Part shown: positions 49,716 through 57,745 of the stretch, one piece after another
How the letters are laid out: every line of letters starts with the position of its first letter
Position numbering within the stretch: position 1 is the stretch's first letter
DNA from: Plantactinospora soyae
GTDB taxonomy: Bacteria > Actinomycetota > Actinomycetes > Mycobacteriales > Micromonosporaceae
Direction: 5' to 3'
Assembly: GCF_014874095.1 (NCBI RefSeq)
Contig: NZ_JADBEB010000001.1
Span: 6,262,001-6,326,000 of the forward strand
Length of the DNA: 64,000 nucleotides
The notes under the pieces: generated by a model
The model's database searches: none
What the model saw: only the letters and a program-made list of their open reading frames with translations
Told to the model about the DNA's origin: nothing
Position numbers and translations under genes: made by a program

Positions 49716-51794
49716 ATGACTTTCGTACGCCTGAGACGCGCCGCCCTGAGCGGTGCGGTCCTCGGGGCTCTTGTCCTGTCGGCCGCACCACCTGCGCTGG
49801 CCGCCGCCCCCACCGGATCGATCACCGGCCAGGTCACGACGGCCGCCGGTCAGCCCGCCGCCGACACCACCGTGGCGCTCTACTCCGGCGGTGAGAACCT
49901 GCGGGACTTCATCGGCACCACCGTCACCGAACCCGACGGTAGTTACCGGTTCGGCGGGTTGAAGACCGCGCCCTACGTCCTGAGCTTCACGCCATCCGGC
50001 GGGCCGGAGCAGTTCTACCACCGCAAGAGCGACCTCGGGGCGGCAGACGACATCGCCGTGACCGACGGGGTGGCCACGACGGTGGACGAGCAACTGCTCG
50101 CCAGCGGCACCATCACCGGGCAGATCCGCGACGCGGCGGGCACCGGGGTCCCCGATCTCCTGCTCTCCTTCACCCGGCACGACGAGTCCGGCTTCAGCTA
50201 CCGCCTGACCGACGCCGACGGCCGGTATACCGTCGCCGTCCTGCCCGGCACCTACACCGTCTCCTTCCGGCCGCTGGCCGACTCGAACCAGCAGCAGTTC
50301 GTCCCGGGCAGGCTCGACGAGGAGGAGGCGAAGCGGTTCGAGGTGCCGGCGGATGGCGAGGTTGTCGCCGACGACACCGTGCTCGGCACCGGCAGCCTCG
50401 CCGGCCGGCTCAGCACCGCCGCGGGCACACCGGCGGTCGGCGCCGACGTCAGCCTCTACAGCTTCCGGGGAAATCCTGCCGGCAACGCGAGCACCGACAG
50501 CGCCGGTGACTTCAACATCACGGGGTTGCTGGCCGGCTCCTACCAGTTGTCGTACTACCACGGCGGCCTCAGCCAGTACTACAAGGGCAAGCTCGCCCCG
50601 GAACAGGCCGATCCGGTCGTCGTGACCGCGGGCGAGGAGACCCGGGTCAGCGACAGTCTGTTGGCCACCGGCTCGGTCCGGATCACGGCCGTGGACGCCG
50701 TAACCGGCAGCATCATCGGCAGGTTCTGCGTCGAGGACTGGTGCAGCAACGGCACCGGCCGGGTAACCATCCCCAACCGTCCGACGGTGCCGCAGCAGTT
50801 TCGCGTCTATACCGACAGCCCTACCTACCTGATGACCGACACCGAGTGGATCACGCCGGTGCCGAACCAGACGGTGAACATCACCGTCGCGCTCCACCGG
50901 GCAGCCCGGGTCACCGCCACGGTGCTGGACCGGGAGACCCGGCTGCCGCTGCGTGGCGTCTGCGTCACCGCGCTGTCGGTGCGGGACCCCCGGCTCCCCG
51001 ACGGGCACGGAGACTGCTCGAACAGTGCCGGCGTGATGACGCTCGGCGCACTCAAGGCCGGTTCGTACCACCTGTTCGCCGACCCCATCGACGACCGCTC
51101 GTACGGCCGGCAGTGGGTGGGACCGTCGGGCGGCACCGGTGACCAGCGCTCGGCGGCGACCGTGGTGGCTGTCGCCGGAACCACCGTGGCCGGTCCCACC
51201 GTGCTACTCGACCGGGCCGGTGCGATCGGTGGCCGGGTGACGAACGAGACCGGTGCTCCGGTCGCCGACGTCCGGGTCAACCTGCTGGGCTACCAACCGG
51301 GCAGCGGTCCGCCGGACGACATCGTCACCGACTCCGACGGCCGGTACGAGGTGACCGGGCTCGGCCCGTACGCCTGGCCGTTGCTCTTCCAGCAGGACGG
51401 GTTCGGGCAGTGGTCCGGCGGCGTCGCCAACCGCCACGACGCGACTCCGGTCACGGTCACGGCCGGCGGCACCAGCGGCTACGACCTCGCTCTCCGGCCC
51501 GGGATCGAGCTGCGGGGCACGGTGCGGAGCCAGGACGGCCGGCCGCTGGGCGGCGGGCACCTGATGGTGCACAACACCGGCACCGGCGACATCATCAGTT
51601 TCACGTCGATCGGGAACGGCGCGTTCAGCCTGCCGGTGCTGCCGAACCAGTCGGTCCAGCTCAGCTACGGCATCTCCGACGGCGGACGGTATCTCAGCGG
51701 CCCGTACGTCCCGTGCTCCGGCACCGAGCCGGCGGTGTTCGCGCTGCCGGAAACCGGTCCGTTCACCATCGACATGGTGATCTGCACTCGCTGA
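49716..51794 (+). CDS. Secreted multi-domain carboxypeptidase-regulatory-like protein
   Basis: 692 residues. Signal peptide (AALSGAVLGALVLSAAPPALA) then about seven beta-sandwich repeats of the CarboxypepD_reg/SdrD type, each beginning with GxxxGxVT.xxGxPxxxxxV and a later DGxYxxxxL.pGxYxL (for example SITGQVTTAAGQPAADTTV, DGRYTVAVLPGTYTVSF, GGRVTNETGAPVADVRVNL). Paired Cys in the central repeat (CVEDWCSNG) suggest disulfides. Probably a cell-surface or extracellular stalk/adhesion protein; no enzyme domain or LPXTG anchor. Ends at a strong hairpin (51811). Confidence 0.88.
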   Translation: MTFVRLRRAALSGAVLGALVLSAAPPALAAAPTGSITGQVTTAAGQPAADTTVALYSGGENLRDFIGTTVTEPDGSYRFGGLKTAPYVLSFTPSGGPEQFYHRKSDLGAADDIAVTDGVATTVDEQLLASGTITGQIRDAAGTGVPDLLLSFTRHDESGFSYRLTDADGRYTVAVLPGTYTVSFRPLADSNQQQFVPGRLDEEEAKRFEVPADGEVVADDTVLGTGSLAGRLSTAAGTPAVGADVSLYSFRGNPAGNASTDSAGDFNITGLLAGSYQLSYYHGGLSQYYKGKLAPEQADPVVVTAGEETRVSDSLLATGSVRITAVDAVTGSIIGRFCVEDWCSNGTGRVTIPNRPTVPQQFRVYTDSPTYLMTDTEWITPVPNQTVNITVALHRAARVTATVLDRETRLPLRGVCVTALSVRDPRLPDGHGDCSNSAGVMTLGALKAGSYHLFADPIDDRSYGRQWVGPSGGTGDQRSAATVVAVAGTTVAGPTVLLDRAGAIGGRVTNETGAPVADVRVNLLGYQPGSGPPDDIVTDSDGRYEVTGLGPYAWPLLFQQDGFGQWSGGVANRHDATPVTVTAGGTSGYDLALRPGIELRGTVRSQDGRPLGGGHLMVHNTGTGDIISFTSIGNGAFSLPVLPNQSVQLSYGISDGGRYLSGPYVPCSGTEPAVFALPETGPFTIDMVICTR

Positions 51795-51810
51795 CCGGCG
51801 AGCGCACGTG

Positions 51811-51840
51811 AAGGGTCGGTGGCCGGTGCCACCGGCCCTT
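51811..51840 (+). terminator. Strong hairpin terminator
   Basis: AAGGGTCGGTGGC-CGGT-GCCACCGGCCCTT: a 13-base stem with one T-G wobble, 17 bases after the secreted-protein stop and just before the smpB region, so smpB needs its own promoter. Confidence 0.75.
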
Positions 51841-51891
51841 CGTCGTAGCATGGTGTGACGGCGAAGGCGACGTGATCGGGAGGCAGCCGCG

Positions 51892-52377
51892 TCCAGGGAA
51901 GTCGGTCGTAAGCTCATCGCCTCGAACAAGAAGGCGCGACACGATTTCGCGATCCTGAAGACGTACGAGGCGGGCCTCGCGCTGCGCGGGACAGAGGTCA
52001 AGTCCCTGCGGGCCGGCCAGGCTTCGCTGGTGGACTCCTTCGCCCAGGAGCGGGACGGGGAACTCTGGTTGTACGGGCTGCACATCGCCGAGTACGCGTA
52101 CGGCACCTGGACGAACCACCAGCCCCGGCGGCTGCGGAAGCTGCTGCTCCGCCGCGTCGAGATCAACAAGATCCTGGACCGGGTACGCGATCCGGGGCTG
52201 ACACTCGTGCCGCTGTCGATGTACTTCGAGAACGGCTGGGCGAAGGTCGAGCTCGGCATCGCCCGTGGCCGGCGGTCGTACGACAAGCGGCAGGCCCTCG
52301 CCGAACGGGACGCGAACCGCGAGATCGCCCGGGAGATGGGCCGCCACCTCAAGGGCATGCCGAGGCGAGACGGCTGA
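51892..52377 (+). CDS. smpB: SsrA-binding protein SmpB, no canonical start codon in frame
   Basis: About 161 residues of clear Smp[39 protein letters not shown], the central [15 protein letters not shown] and the basic tail [19 protein letters not shown]. It rescues stalled ribosomes with tmRNA. GGGAGG (51878-51883) is positioned for a start at about 51889-51892, where the in-frame codons are GCG TCC AGG; no ATG, GTG or TTG exists in frame between the upstream stop (51856) and GTG 52030, which would delete the N-terminal core. A two-base loss from a GTG-TCC-AGG-type start (now GCGTCC) would explain this, or a sequence error. The usual ftsE/ftsX neighbours are absent. Confidence 0.85.
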   Translation, partial: SREVGRKLIASNKKARHDFAILKTYEAGLALRGTEVKSLRAGQASLVDSFAQERDGELWLYGLHIAEYAYGTWTNHQPRRLRKLLLRRVEINKILDRVRDPGLTLVPLSMYFENGWAKVELGIARGRRSYDKRQALAERDANREIAREMGRHLKGMPRRDG

Positions 52378-52467
52378 TCGGTCTCGTCATCGATCCTCTG
52401 GTACCACGGCGGTTCCAGGTGGCCGCCGACGCGTAGCGGGCGTCGGCGGCGGGTATGGACCCATGCC

Positions 52468-52731
52468 ATGAGCGAAGACACCAGTGATCGGGTCGAGAAC
52501 CGGGCCGCCCACCTGCTGCCGGAGGAGCGGGCGGCGGGCAGCGACGACCCCAGGGAGCAGGCGGCGGCCATCCTCGCCGACTCCGACCGACGGGAGGCGG
52601 GCGGCGTCGCGGTCGCCGAGTCCGAGCGGCACTCCGTCGACTCGGCGACGGCCGACGAGGCCGCCCCCGACTCGTTTCTGGAACGGCGCACCTCGGAGCA
52701 GACGGTGACCGCGCAGGAGCCGCCGGACTGA
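52468..52731 (+). CDS. Small acidic hypothetical protein
   Basis: 87 residues, very acidic and Ala/Glu/Asp-rich, probably disordered (RVENRAAHLLPEERAAGSD, then REQAAAILADSDRREA). Proteins of this composition are common, uncharacterised actinobacterial genes. Separate from smpB by 90 bases. No function proposed. Confidence 0.6.
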   Translation: MSEDTSDRVENRAAHLLPEERAAGSDDPREQAAAILADSDRREAGGVAVAESERHSVDSATADEAAPDSFLERRTSEQTVTAQEPPD

Positions 52732-52750
52732 CTCCGGCCGCCCCGCCGCC

Positions 52751-52803
52751 GAACCGCGCCGGTGGTGTGCGGTTCAGGCTGCGGTTCACGCTGCGGTTCA
52801 GGC
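52751..52803. repeat. 12-base tandem repeat with terminator-like hairpin
   Basis: TGCGGTTCAGGC units repeat from 52768 to 52803 (three full copies, one with C for G), and GAACCGC (52751-52757) pairs with the first GCGGTTC. It ends the small acidic gene, convergent to the metallophosphoesterase. Confidence 0.55.
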
Positions 52804-52827
52804 TGCGGCGAGGAAGCGGACGAGAGC

Positions 52828-54570
52828 TCAGGCGAGCGGGAACTCGTCGAACAGCACCACCGGCGAATCGGGATCCCGGGTGTCGAACCGGTACGACCGG
52901 ACCACCCCGGCCGCCGAGTCCAGAATCGTGAAAACCGTGATGTCGTTACTGGCCACGTACGGCAGCGGTGCGCCGGCCGGTCCGGTCAGCGGTGCGATGG
53001 TCGGCACGATCGGTACCAGTCCGCCCGGATCACCCTGCCGGACGTAGTCCGGACCGTCCGGCAGGGTGCGCGAGACCCCGGACGACGTGTCGTACGCGCC
53101 GTAGCTGTTGCCCACGTTCGAGGTCTCCAGCCAGTTGACCCCGGCCGGGTTCCGGAACCGGTTCCACAGGTGGGCGTGCCCGTTGTGCACCAGGTGCACG
53201 CCGGTGGCGGAGAAGAGTGGTTCGAGATCGCGCAGGATGTGGTCCTCGGCGAGCGGATAGGCGTACTCGACGGAGCGGACCGCGCCGCTGTCCGGGTCGC
53301 GGCGTACGGTCGGGACCGGATCGGTGAACGGCGGTGTCGAGTTGTCGCCGAGCCCGTGACCGGGCTGGTGGAACATCACCACCCGGAACCGGGCCCGACG
53401 CGCCTGTGCGGAGGTCAGTTCCCGCTCCAGCCAGCGGTACTGCGCCGAGTCCCGGTGGACCGGCTCGAAGATGAACTGGCCGTGTCCCCACCGGGTCGGA
53501 TCCGCCCGCGTGGCGGCGCCCTCGGAGAACATGCCCCGCCCCGGCGTCACGCCCGGCCGCCAGATCGTCGCCACGAAGAGCGTGATCAGGTGTACGTCGC
53601 CGATGGTCCGGGACCACCAGCGCGGCCCGCCCGCCGCACTGCGCGGGTACGGGAACAGTTCCTCGTACGTCGTGACGTCCCAGGACCGATCCGCCAGCCA
53701 GGCATCCCCGGGTGCGTCCTGCCCGGATCCGTCCCCCTCGGACCAGCGCTCCTCGGCCACTCTCCGGGGTTGCGGGTCGGTGAACTGACTCTCCAGGCTC
53801 TCCGTCTCGGACCACCGGCCCATCACCTCGTGGTTGCCGATCGCCGGATAGATCGGCGTGTGCTGGAGCAACGGGGTACCCCGGTAGGTGCGGCCGGCGA
53901 TCGTGTGCTCCGCCCGCCCGGACATGCTGGCGAAGAAGGCGAGCCCGCTGTCGCAGTCGAACCAGTCGCTCGCCCGGTCCGAGACGTTGACCATGTCGCC
54001 GGCCATCAGCACCCCGTCGAGCCGGAACCCCACCGTCTCGGCGACCTTCTCCAGATTGGCCGGCGTCATCCCCTTCAGTTGGTGGTCACTGGTCAGCAGC
54101 AGCCGTACGCCCGCCTCGCCGGGTGCCGCCGCGGCGACCGAGTACGCCGCCGTGACCGTGCCCCGGCCACGATCGTCGACCGACACCACCCGGTACGGCG
54201 TACGCCCGGCGGGCAGCTCGGTGACCTGGACGAGGTGCCGGTACACCGGCCGGGGCGCCACCGCCGGGAAGTTCTGTCCGGGCACCCGTGAGTCGGCGTC
54301 CTCCCGGGTACGGGTCAGCCGGTGGGTGTCGGCCGTGAACCGCCGCCAGTCCGGCCCGGACTCCTGGTCTCCGGTCGCGGCGTCCACCGCCTGCCGTTCG
54401 GTCATCGCGGTCACCCCGGCACCGAGCAGCACGTACTGGCCCATGCCGGGCTCCTCGGTGTGCCACACGACGTACGCGCTCGACGGGCCGGGATCGAGCA
54501 GATAGGGCTCGCAGAGCAGGGGACGGCCCCCCGTCCGGTCGGCGGTTCCGGATTCGGGATCTTGCGTCAT
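52828..54570 (-). CDS. Metallophosphoesterase with N-terminal beta domain
   Basis: About 580 residues. An N-terminal Fn3/purple-acid-phosphatase-like domain (PYLLDPGPSSAYVVWHTEE) is followed by a calcineurin-type catalytic domain: LLTSDHQLKG, VLMAGDMVN, AIGNHEVMG, FHQPGHG and NGHAHLW supply the metal ligands. No clear signal peptide, so location is uncertain. ATG 54570 was chosen; the frame is open to 54660. It follows the mce genes by about 110 bases in the same direction but is probably not part of the lipid importer. Confidence 0.85.
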   Translation of the reverse strand: MTQDPESGTADRTGGRPLLCEPYLLDPGPSSAYVVWHTEEPGMGQYVLLGAGVTAMTERQAVDAATGDQESGPDWRRFTADTHRLTRTREDADSRVPGQNFPAVAPRPVYRHLVQVTELPAGRTPYRVVSVDDRGRGTVTAAYSVAAAAPGEAGVRLLLTSDHQLKGMTPANLEKVAETVGFRLDGVLMAGDMVNVSDRASDWFDCDSGLAFFASMSGRAEHTIAGRTYRGTPLLQHTPIYPAIGNHEVMGRWSETESLESQFTDPQPRRVAEERWSEGDGSGQDAPGDAWLADRSWDVTTYEELFPYPRSAAGGPRWWSRTIGDVHLITLFVATIWRPGVTPGRGMFSEGAATRADPTRWGHGQFIFEPVHRDSAQYRWLERELTSAQARRARFRVVMFHQPGHGLGDNSTPPFTDPVPTVRRDPDSGAVRSVEYAYPLAEDHILRDLEPLFSATGVHLVHNGHAHLWNRFRNPAGVNWLETSNVGNSYGAYDTSSGVSRTLPDGPDYVRQGDPGGLVPIVPTIAPLTGPAGAPLPYVASNDITVFTILDSAAGVVRSYRFDTRDPDSPVVLFDEFPLA

Positions 54571-54679
54571 GGCAGGAGAGTCAACCAGCGCCGGATGTCG
54601 CGGCGGCACCCGGGCGGTGTCGGCACCGTCCCCGGCCCGAGATCTGCCCCGACCCGGCACCCTGACCGGGCGGGGTGGG

Positions 54680-55363
54680 TCAGATGGCGGTGGCCCGGAA
54701 GACCTTCCACTCCTCGCCGACCCGGCGCAGTTCGAGGACGACCCGGTTCTGGTCGACCTTCTCGCCGTCGGTGTTGACGTTGCGCCGGTACTGGTTCAGG
54801 TAGACCAGCAACTCGACCCGCTCCGGATCGGCCCGGACCACTCCGCTGGCGGACACCTCGGCGAGCACCACCGCCTGCTCGGTGACGGCGGTCGACTTCA
54901 GCGCGGACGTCGTCTCCGCGTACTCGTCGGCGAACGGGCCGGTCACGAACGCCCGACCGTTCGCCACGCTGGCGTCGAAGCTGCGGTAGTCGTAGGAGAA
55001 GATCGCCTTGGCGGCCGGGCCGGCGGTGGCCAACGCCTGACGTACCGCCGAGTCCCGCTCGCCGGTGCGGTGGTGGGCGTACCCGGCGGTGCCGGCGACA
55101 CCGGTGGCCAGCACGGTGGCCACCACGAGGACGAGGTGCAGGCGGTTGCCGGCGTACCGGCGCCGGCGCGGCCCGGTACCGTCCGGCTCCGGGCCGCCGG
55201 CAGCATCCCCGGTCGGGCTCTCGCCGGCCTCGGTCGGGCTTTCTCCGGTCCCGGCCGGGTTCTCCGAGGTCCCGGCCGGGTTCTCCGAGGTCCCGGCCGG
55301 GCCTTCTCCGGTACGGCGCCGTAGGCGCAGTCGTCGGGCCAGTGCGGCGGCGGACGATCGCAT
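54680..55363 (-). CDS. Mce-associated membrane protein
   Basis: 227 residues: a charged, repeated N-terminus (PAGTSENPAGTSENPAGTGE), one transmembrane helix (LHLVLVVATVLATGVAGTAGY), and an extracytoplasmic domain typical of Mam/Mas proteins (AIFSYDYRSFDASVANGRAF). Such proteins stabilise or connect Mce complexes. It ends the mce operon, 11 bases after the previous gene. Tandem 21-base repeats (55261-55302) encode the N-terminal repeats. Confidence 0.85.
   Translation of the reverse strand: MRSSAAALARRLRLRRRTGEGPAGTSENPAGTSENPAGTGESPTEAGESPTGDAAGGPEPDGTGPRRRRYAGNRLHLVLVVATVLATGVAGTAGYAHHRTGERDSAVRQALATAGPAAKAIFSYDYRSFDASVANGRAFVTGPFADEYAETTSALKSTAVTEQAVVLAEVSASGVVRADPERVELLVYLNQYRRNVNTDGEKVDQNRVVLELRRVGEEWKVFRATAI
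55261..55302 (-). repeat. 21-base tandem repeat in the Mce-associated gene
   Basis: Two identical copies of a unit starting TCTCCGAGGTCCCGGCC (55261 and 55282), with related flanking copies, encode PAGTSEN repeats in the cytoplasmic N-terminus. Confidence 0.75.
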
Positions 55364-55374
55364 GAGGGCTCCTC

Positions 55375-56415
55375 TCAGCCGACGAACTGTAGGCGGGACA
55401 CCAGCCAGGCGCCGGAGTCACGGTCCCGGGTCAGGTCGACCTGGATGCGGTAGTGCGCGGGTCGCCCGTCGGGGGCGTGCACGTTCTTCACGGTCGCGTC
55501 CACCGCCACCAGCGCCACCGCCGAACGCAGGTTCCCGGAGACCAGGCCGGCGCGCAGCACCGTACCCGTGGACTCGACCTTGTTCTCGATGACCGCCGCA
55601 CGGACCTGGGCCTGGCCCCGGGTGAACTCCTCCTTGAAGTCTCCGGCAGCGCCGGCCGTGATCCGCTGGAGGTCACTGTCCACGCTGGACGCACTGACCG
55701 AGACGAAGTTGACCGTCGTCTGCCTCGCGGCGGCCAGGGCGTGCGCCCGTGCCTGTTCCACCGCCCGGTCCTGATACCACTGGTAGCCGAGCAGACCGGC
55801 CAGGGCCAGCGCCACACAGAGCGCGGCGGCGAGTGCGACCGTGGTTCCCGGCCGTCGCTCCTGCGGTCCGGGCCGAGCAGCCGGCCGCCGAAGACGCCCG
55901 CCGAGTCGGATCCACCGTCGAAGACGGCGTCGCGGCGCGTCCGGGCCGGCCGTCAACGTCTCGTCCACGGAGTCGGAGTCGGAAGCGGCGTCGGTACCCA
56001 AAGCGTCGGCGGCAGGGGTCTCGGTGGTGGGAGTTTCGGTGGTGGGAGTTTCGGCGGTTGCCACCTTGGCGGACCGGGCCGACGATGTCGGGTCGGGACC
56101 GGCCGGCTCCTCAGGGACGATCCGCGCCTCGGAATCGATCGGCTCCTGGTCGGGATCGGCCGGCTCCTGGTCGAGCCGTTTCAGGATCGATTCCACCGGA
56201 TCCCTGGGCTCCGGGACCCGACGGGTCACGGTACGGCGAGCGGGCTGTCGCCGACGGCGGGCCGGCGCCCGTATCTCGTCGGCCGGCGCCCGTACCCTGT
56301 CGGCCGGCGGTCGTGCCTCGACGCGCAGAGGCTCCAGGTCGTCGCCGCCGGAGGTCGGCTCGACGATCGGTGCGGCCTTGACCAGTTTCAACCTGCGTTC
56401 CTCGCCGGTTGGCAT
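55375..56415 (-). CDS. Mce-associated membrane protein with long cytoplasmic region
   Basis: 346 residues. The first 180 are charged and low-complexity, including TPTTETPTTETP repeats; a single helix follows (TTVALAAALCVALALAGLLGY) and then a Mam domain (FVSVSASSVDSDLQRITAG, VKNVHAPDGRPAHYRIQVDL, WLVSRLQFVG). Length beyond typical Mam proteins is due to the disordered N-terminus. Start 20 bases after mceF, same operon. Confidence 0.83.
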   Translation of the reverse strand: MPTGEERRLKLVKAAPIVEPTSGGDDLEPLRVEARPPADRVRAPADEIRAPARRRRQPARRTVTRRVPEPRDPVESILKRLDQEPADPDQEPIDSEARIVPEEPAGPDPTSSARSAKVATAETPTTETPTTETPAADALGTDAASDSDSVDETLTAGPDAPRRRLRRWIRLGGRLRRPAARPGPQERRPGTTVALAAALCVALALAGLLGYQWYQDRAVEQARAHALAAARQTTVNFVSVSASSVDSDLQRITAGAAGDFKEEFTRGQAQVRAAVIENKVESTGTVLRAGLVSGNLRSAVALVAVDATVKNVHAPDGRPAHYRIQVDLTRDRDSGAWLVSRLQFVG

Positions 56416-56434
56416 GGGTCGGCTCCTCGGATGA

Positions 56435-57745
56435 TCAGGGCGCTAGGCCGGCGAGCAGGAGTTGCTTCCAGGACTGGTCACCGGCGAGCTGGTACTGCCC
56501 GCCGGTCGAGCCGAAGGTCAGCGGGGCGCCACCCGGCCCGAGGACCACGCCGGTCGCGGGGTCGTAGCCGGCGACCGGGCCACCCAGGACCGGCAGCACC
56601 GACTCGTCGTCGGTGGCGCCGGTGTCGGCGTTGTCGTCCGACTCCGGTGCCGGCGGCCGTGCCGGGTCTGGGGGAGCGGGATCGCCGCCACCGGGTCGGG
56701 GAACGTTCCCGATGCCCCGCACGTTCGAGCCGCGAGCGGTCTCCGCGCCGGTGCAGCGGGCGTTCGACCCGGCGTACACGCACGACGGGGGATCGCCGAT
56801 GTTCACCACCAGCCCGAAATGCGCCGTGCCGTCCCCCGGGGCGACGGTGAAGCCGCCGTCGACCACCAGCGGGTAGACCACGAGGAGGTGTTCGATGCCG
56901 GGCAGCCGCCGGGCGGCCACCCCGTTCACCGAGACCAGGTTGCCGAGCAGGGTGCCGATCGACGGGTCCAGGTCGCGTACCAGTCTGACCAGCTCGGTCG
57001 CGGCGGGCGGTCCGTCGGCGAGGATCCGGCGCAGGTCGGGGTTGGCCGCCCGGAGCGTCGCGGCGAGCCGGGCCAGCCCGTCCGCCCAGCGCCGCAACGC
57101 GGCGGCGGACTCCTCCTGGGTACGCAGCACCGTCCGGCCGTCCCGGATCAGCGCCACCGTCTCGGGCAGCCGGGCGGTCGCCTCGGCCAACAGGTCGCCG
57201 CCGGCGTCGAGGATCCGGCGCAGCGCCTCCTCGTTGCCCTCGAACGCCACTCCCAGCTCGTCGATGACCACCGCCAGGTCGTCCGGGTCGATCGACCGGA
57301 CCAGCGCGTCCAGGTTGGCCAGCAGGGTCTCCGGGGCCAGCGGTACCCCGGTCCGGTCCGGCGGGATCACCGAGCCGTTCCGCAGGTACGGGCCGTCGTC
57401 GCGCTCGGGGCGCAGGTCGACGTACTGCTCGCCGACGGCGGAGCGCTGCGACACCACCGCCCGCAGGCCGGCGGGCACCCGGACCTTTCCGTCCAGGCGC
57501 AGGTCCACCCGGACCGCACCGGCGCGCAGGGTCACCTGCTCGACCCGTCCGACCGGTACGCCCCGATAGCTGACCGACGCGTTCGGGAAGATGCCGCCGG
57601 CCTCGGCGAAGTCGGCGTGCACCAGGTAACCGGCGCCGAACAGCCGGTCGCCGAGCCCGACGTAGCGCACCGCCACGTAGCCGACCGCGAGCAGGCTCAC
57701 CACGAGGAAGACCAGGACCTGTAGTCGCGCCGTACGTCCGATCAT
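56435..57745 (-). CDS. mceF: Mce protein F
   Basis: 436 residues. N-terminal anchor (LQVLVFLVVSLLAVGYVAV), MlaD/MCE domain (residues about 35-115: FAEAGGIFPNASVSYRGVPV, VGEQYVDLRP), then a long coiled-coil (RRILDAGGDLLAEATARLPE...) and a Gly/Pro/Asp-rich C-terminus. One of six different subunits expected to form the hexameric lipid tunnel. ATG 57745 overlaps the mceE stop (ATGA). Confidence 0.9.
   Translation of the reverse strand: MIGRTARLQVLVFLVVSLLAVGYVAVRYVGLGDRLFGAGYLVHADFAEAGGIFPNASVSYRGVPVGRVEQVTLRAGAVRVDLRLDGKVRVPAGLRAVVSQRSAVGEQYVDLRPERDDGPYLRNGSVIPPDRTGVPLAPETLLANLDALVRSIDPDDLAVVIDELGVAFEGNEEALRRILDAGGDLLAEATARLPETVALIRDGRTVLRTQEESAAALRRWADGLARLAATLRAANPDLRRILADGPPAATELVRLVRDLDPSIGTLLGNLVSVNGVAARRLPGIEHLLVVYPLVVDGGFTVAPGDGTAHFGLVVNIGDPPSCVYAGSNARCTGAETARGSNVRGIGNVPRPGGGDPAPPDPARPPAPESDDNADTGATDDESVLPVLGGPVAGYDPATGVVLGPGGAPLTFGSTGGQYQLAGDQSWKQLLLAGLAP

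Noticed and set aside
52378-52467. ssrA (tmRNA) gene next to smpB
   Set aside because: Only 90 bases are available, with no tRNA-like ends or tag-peptide frame.
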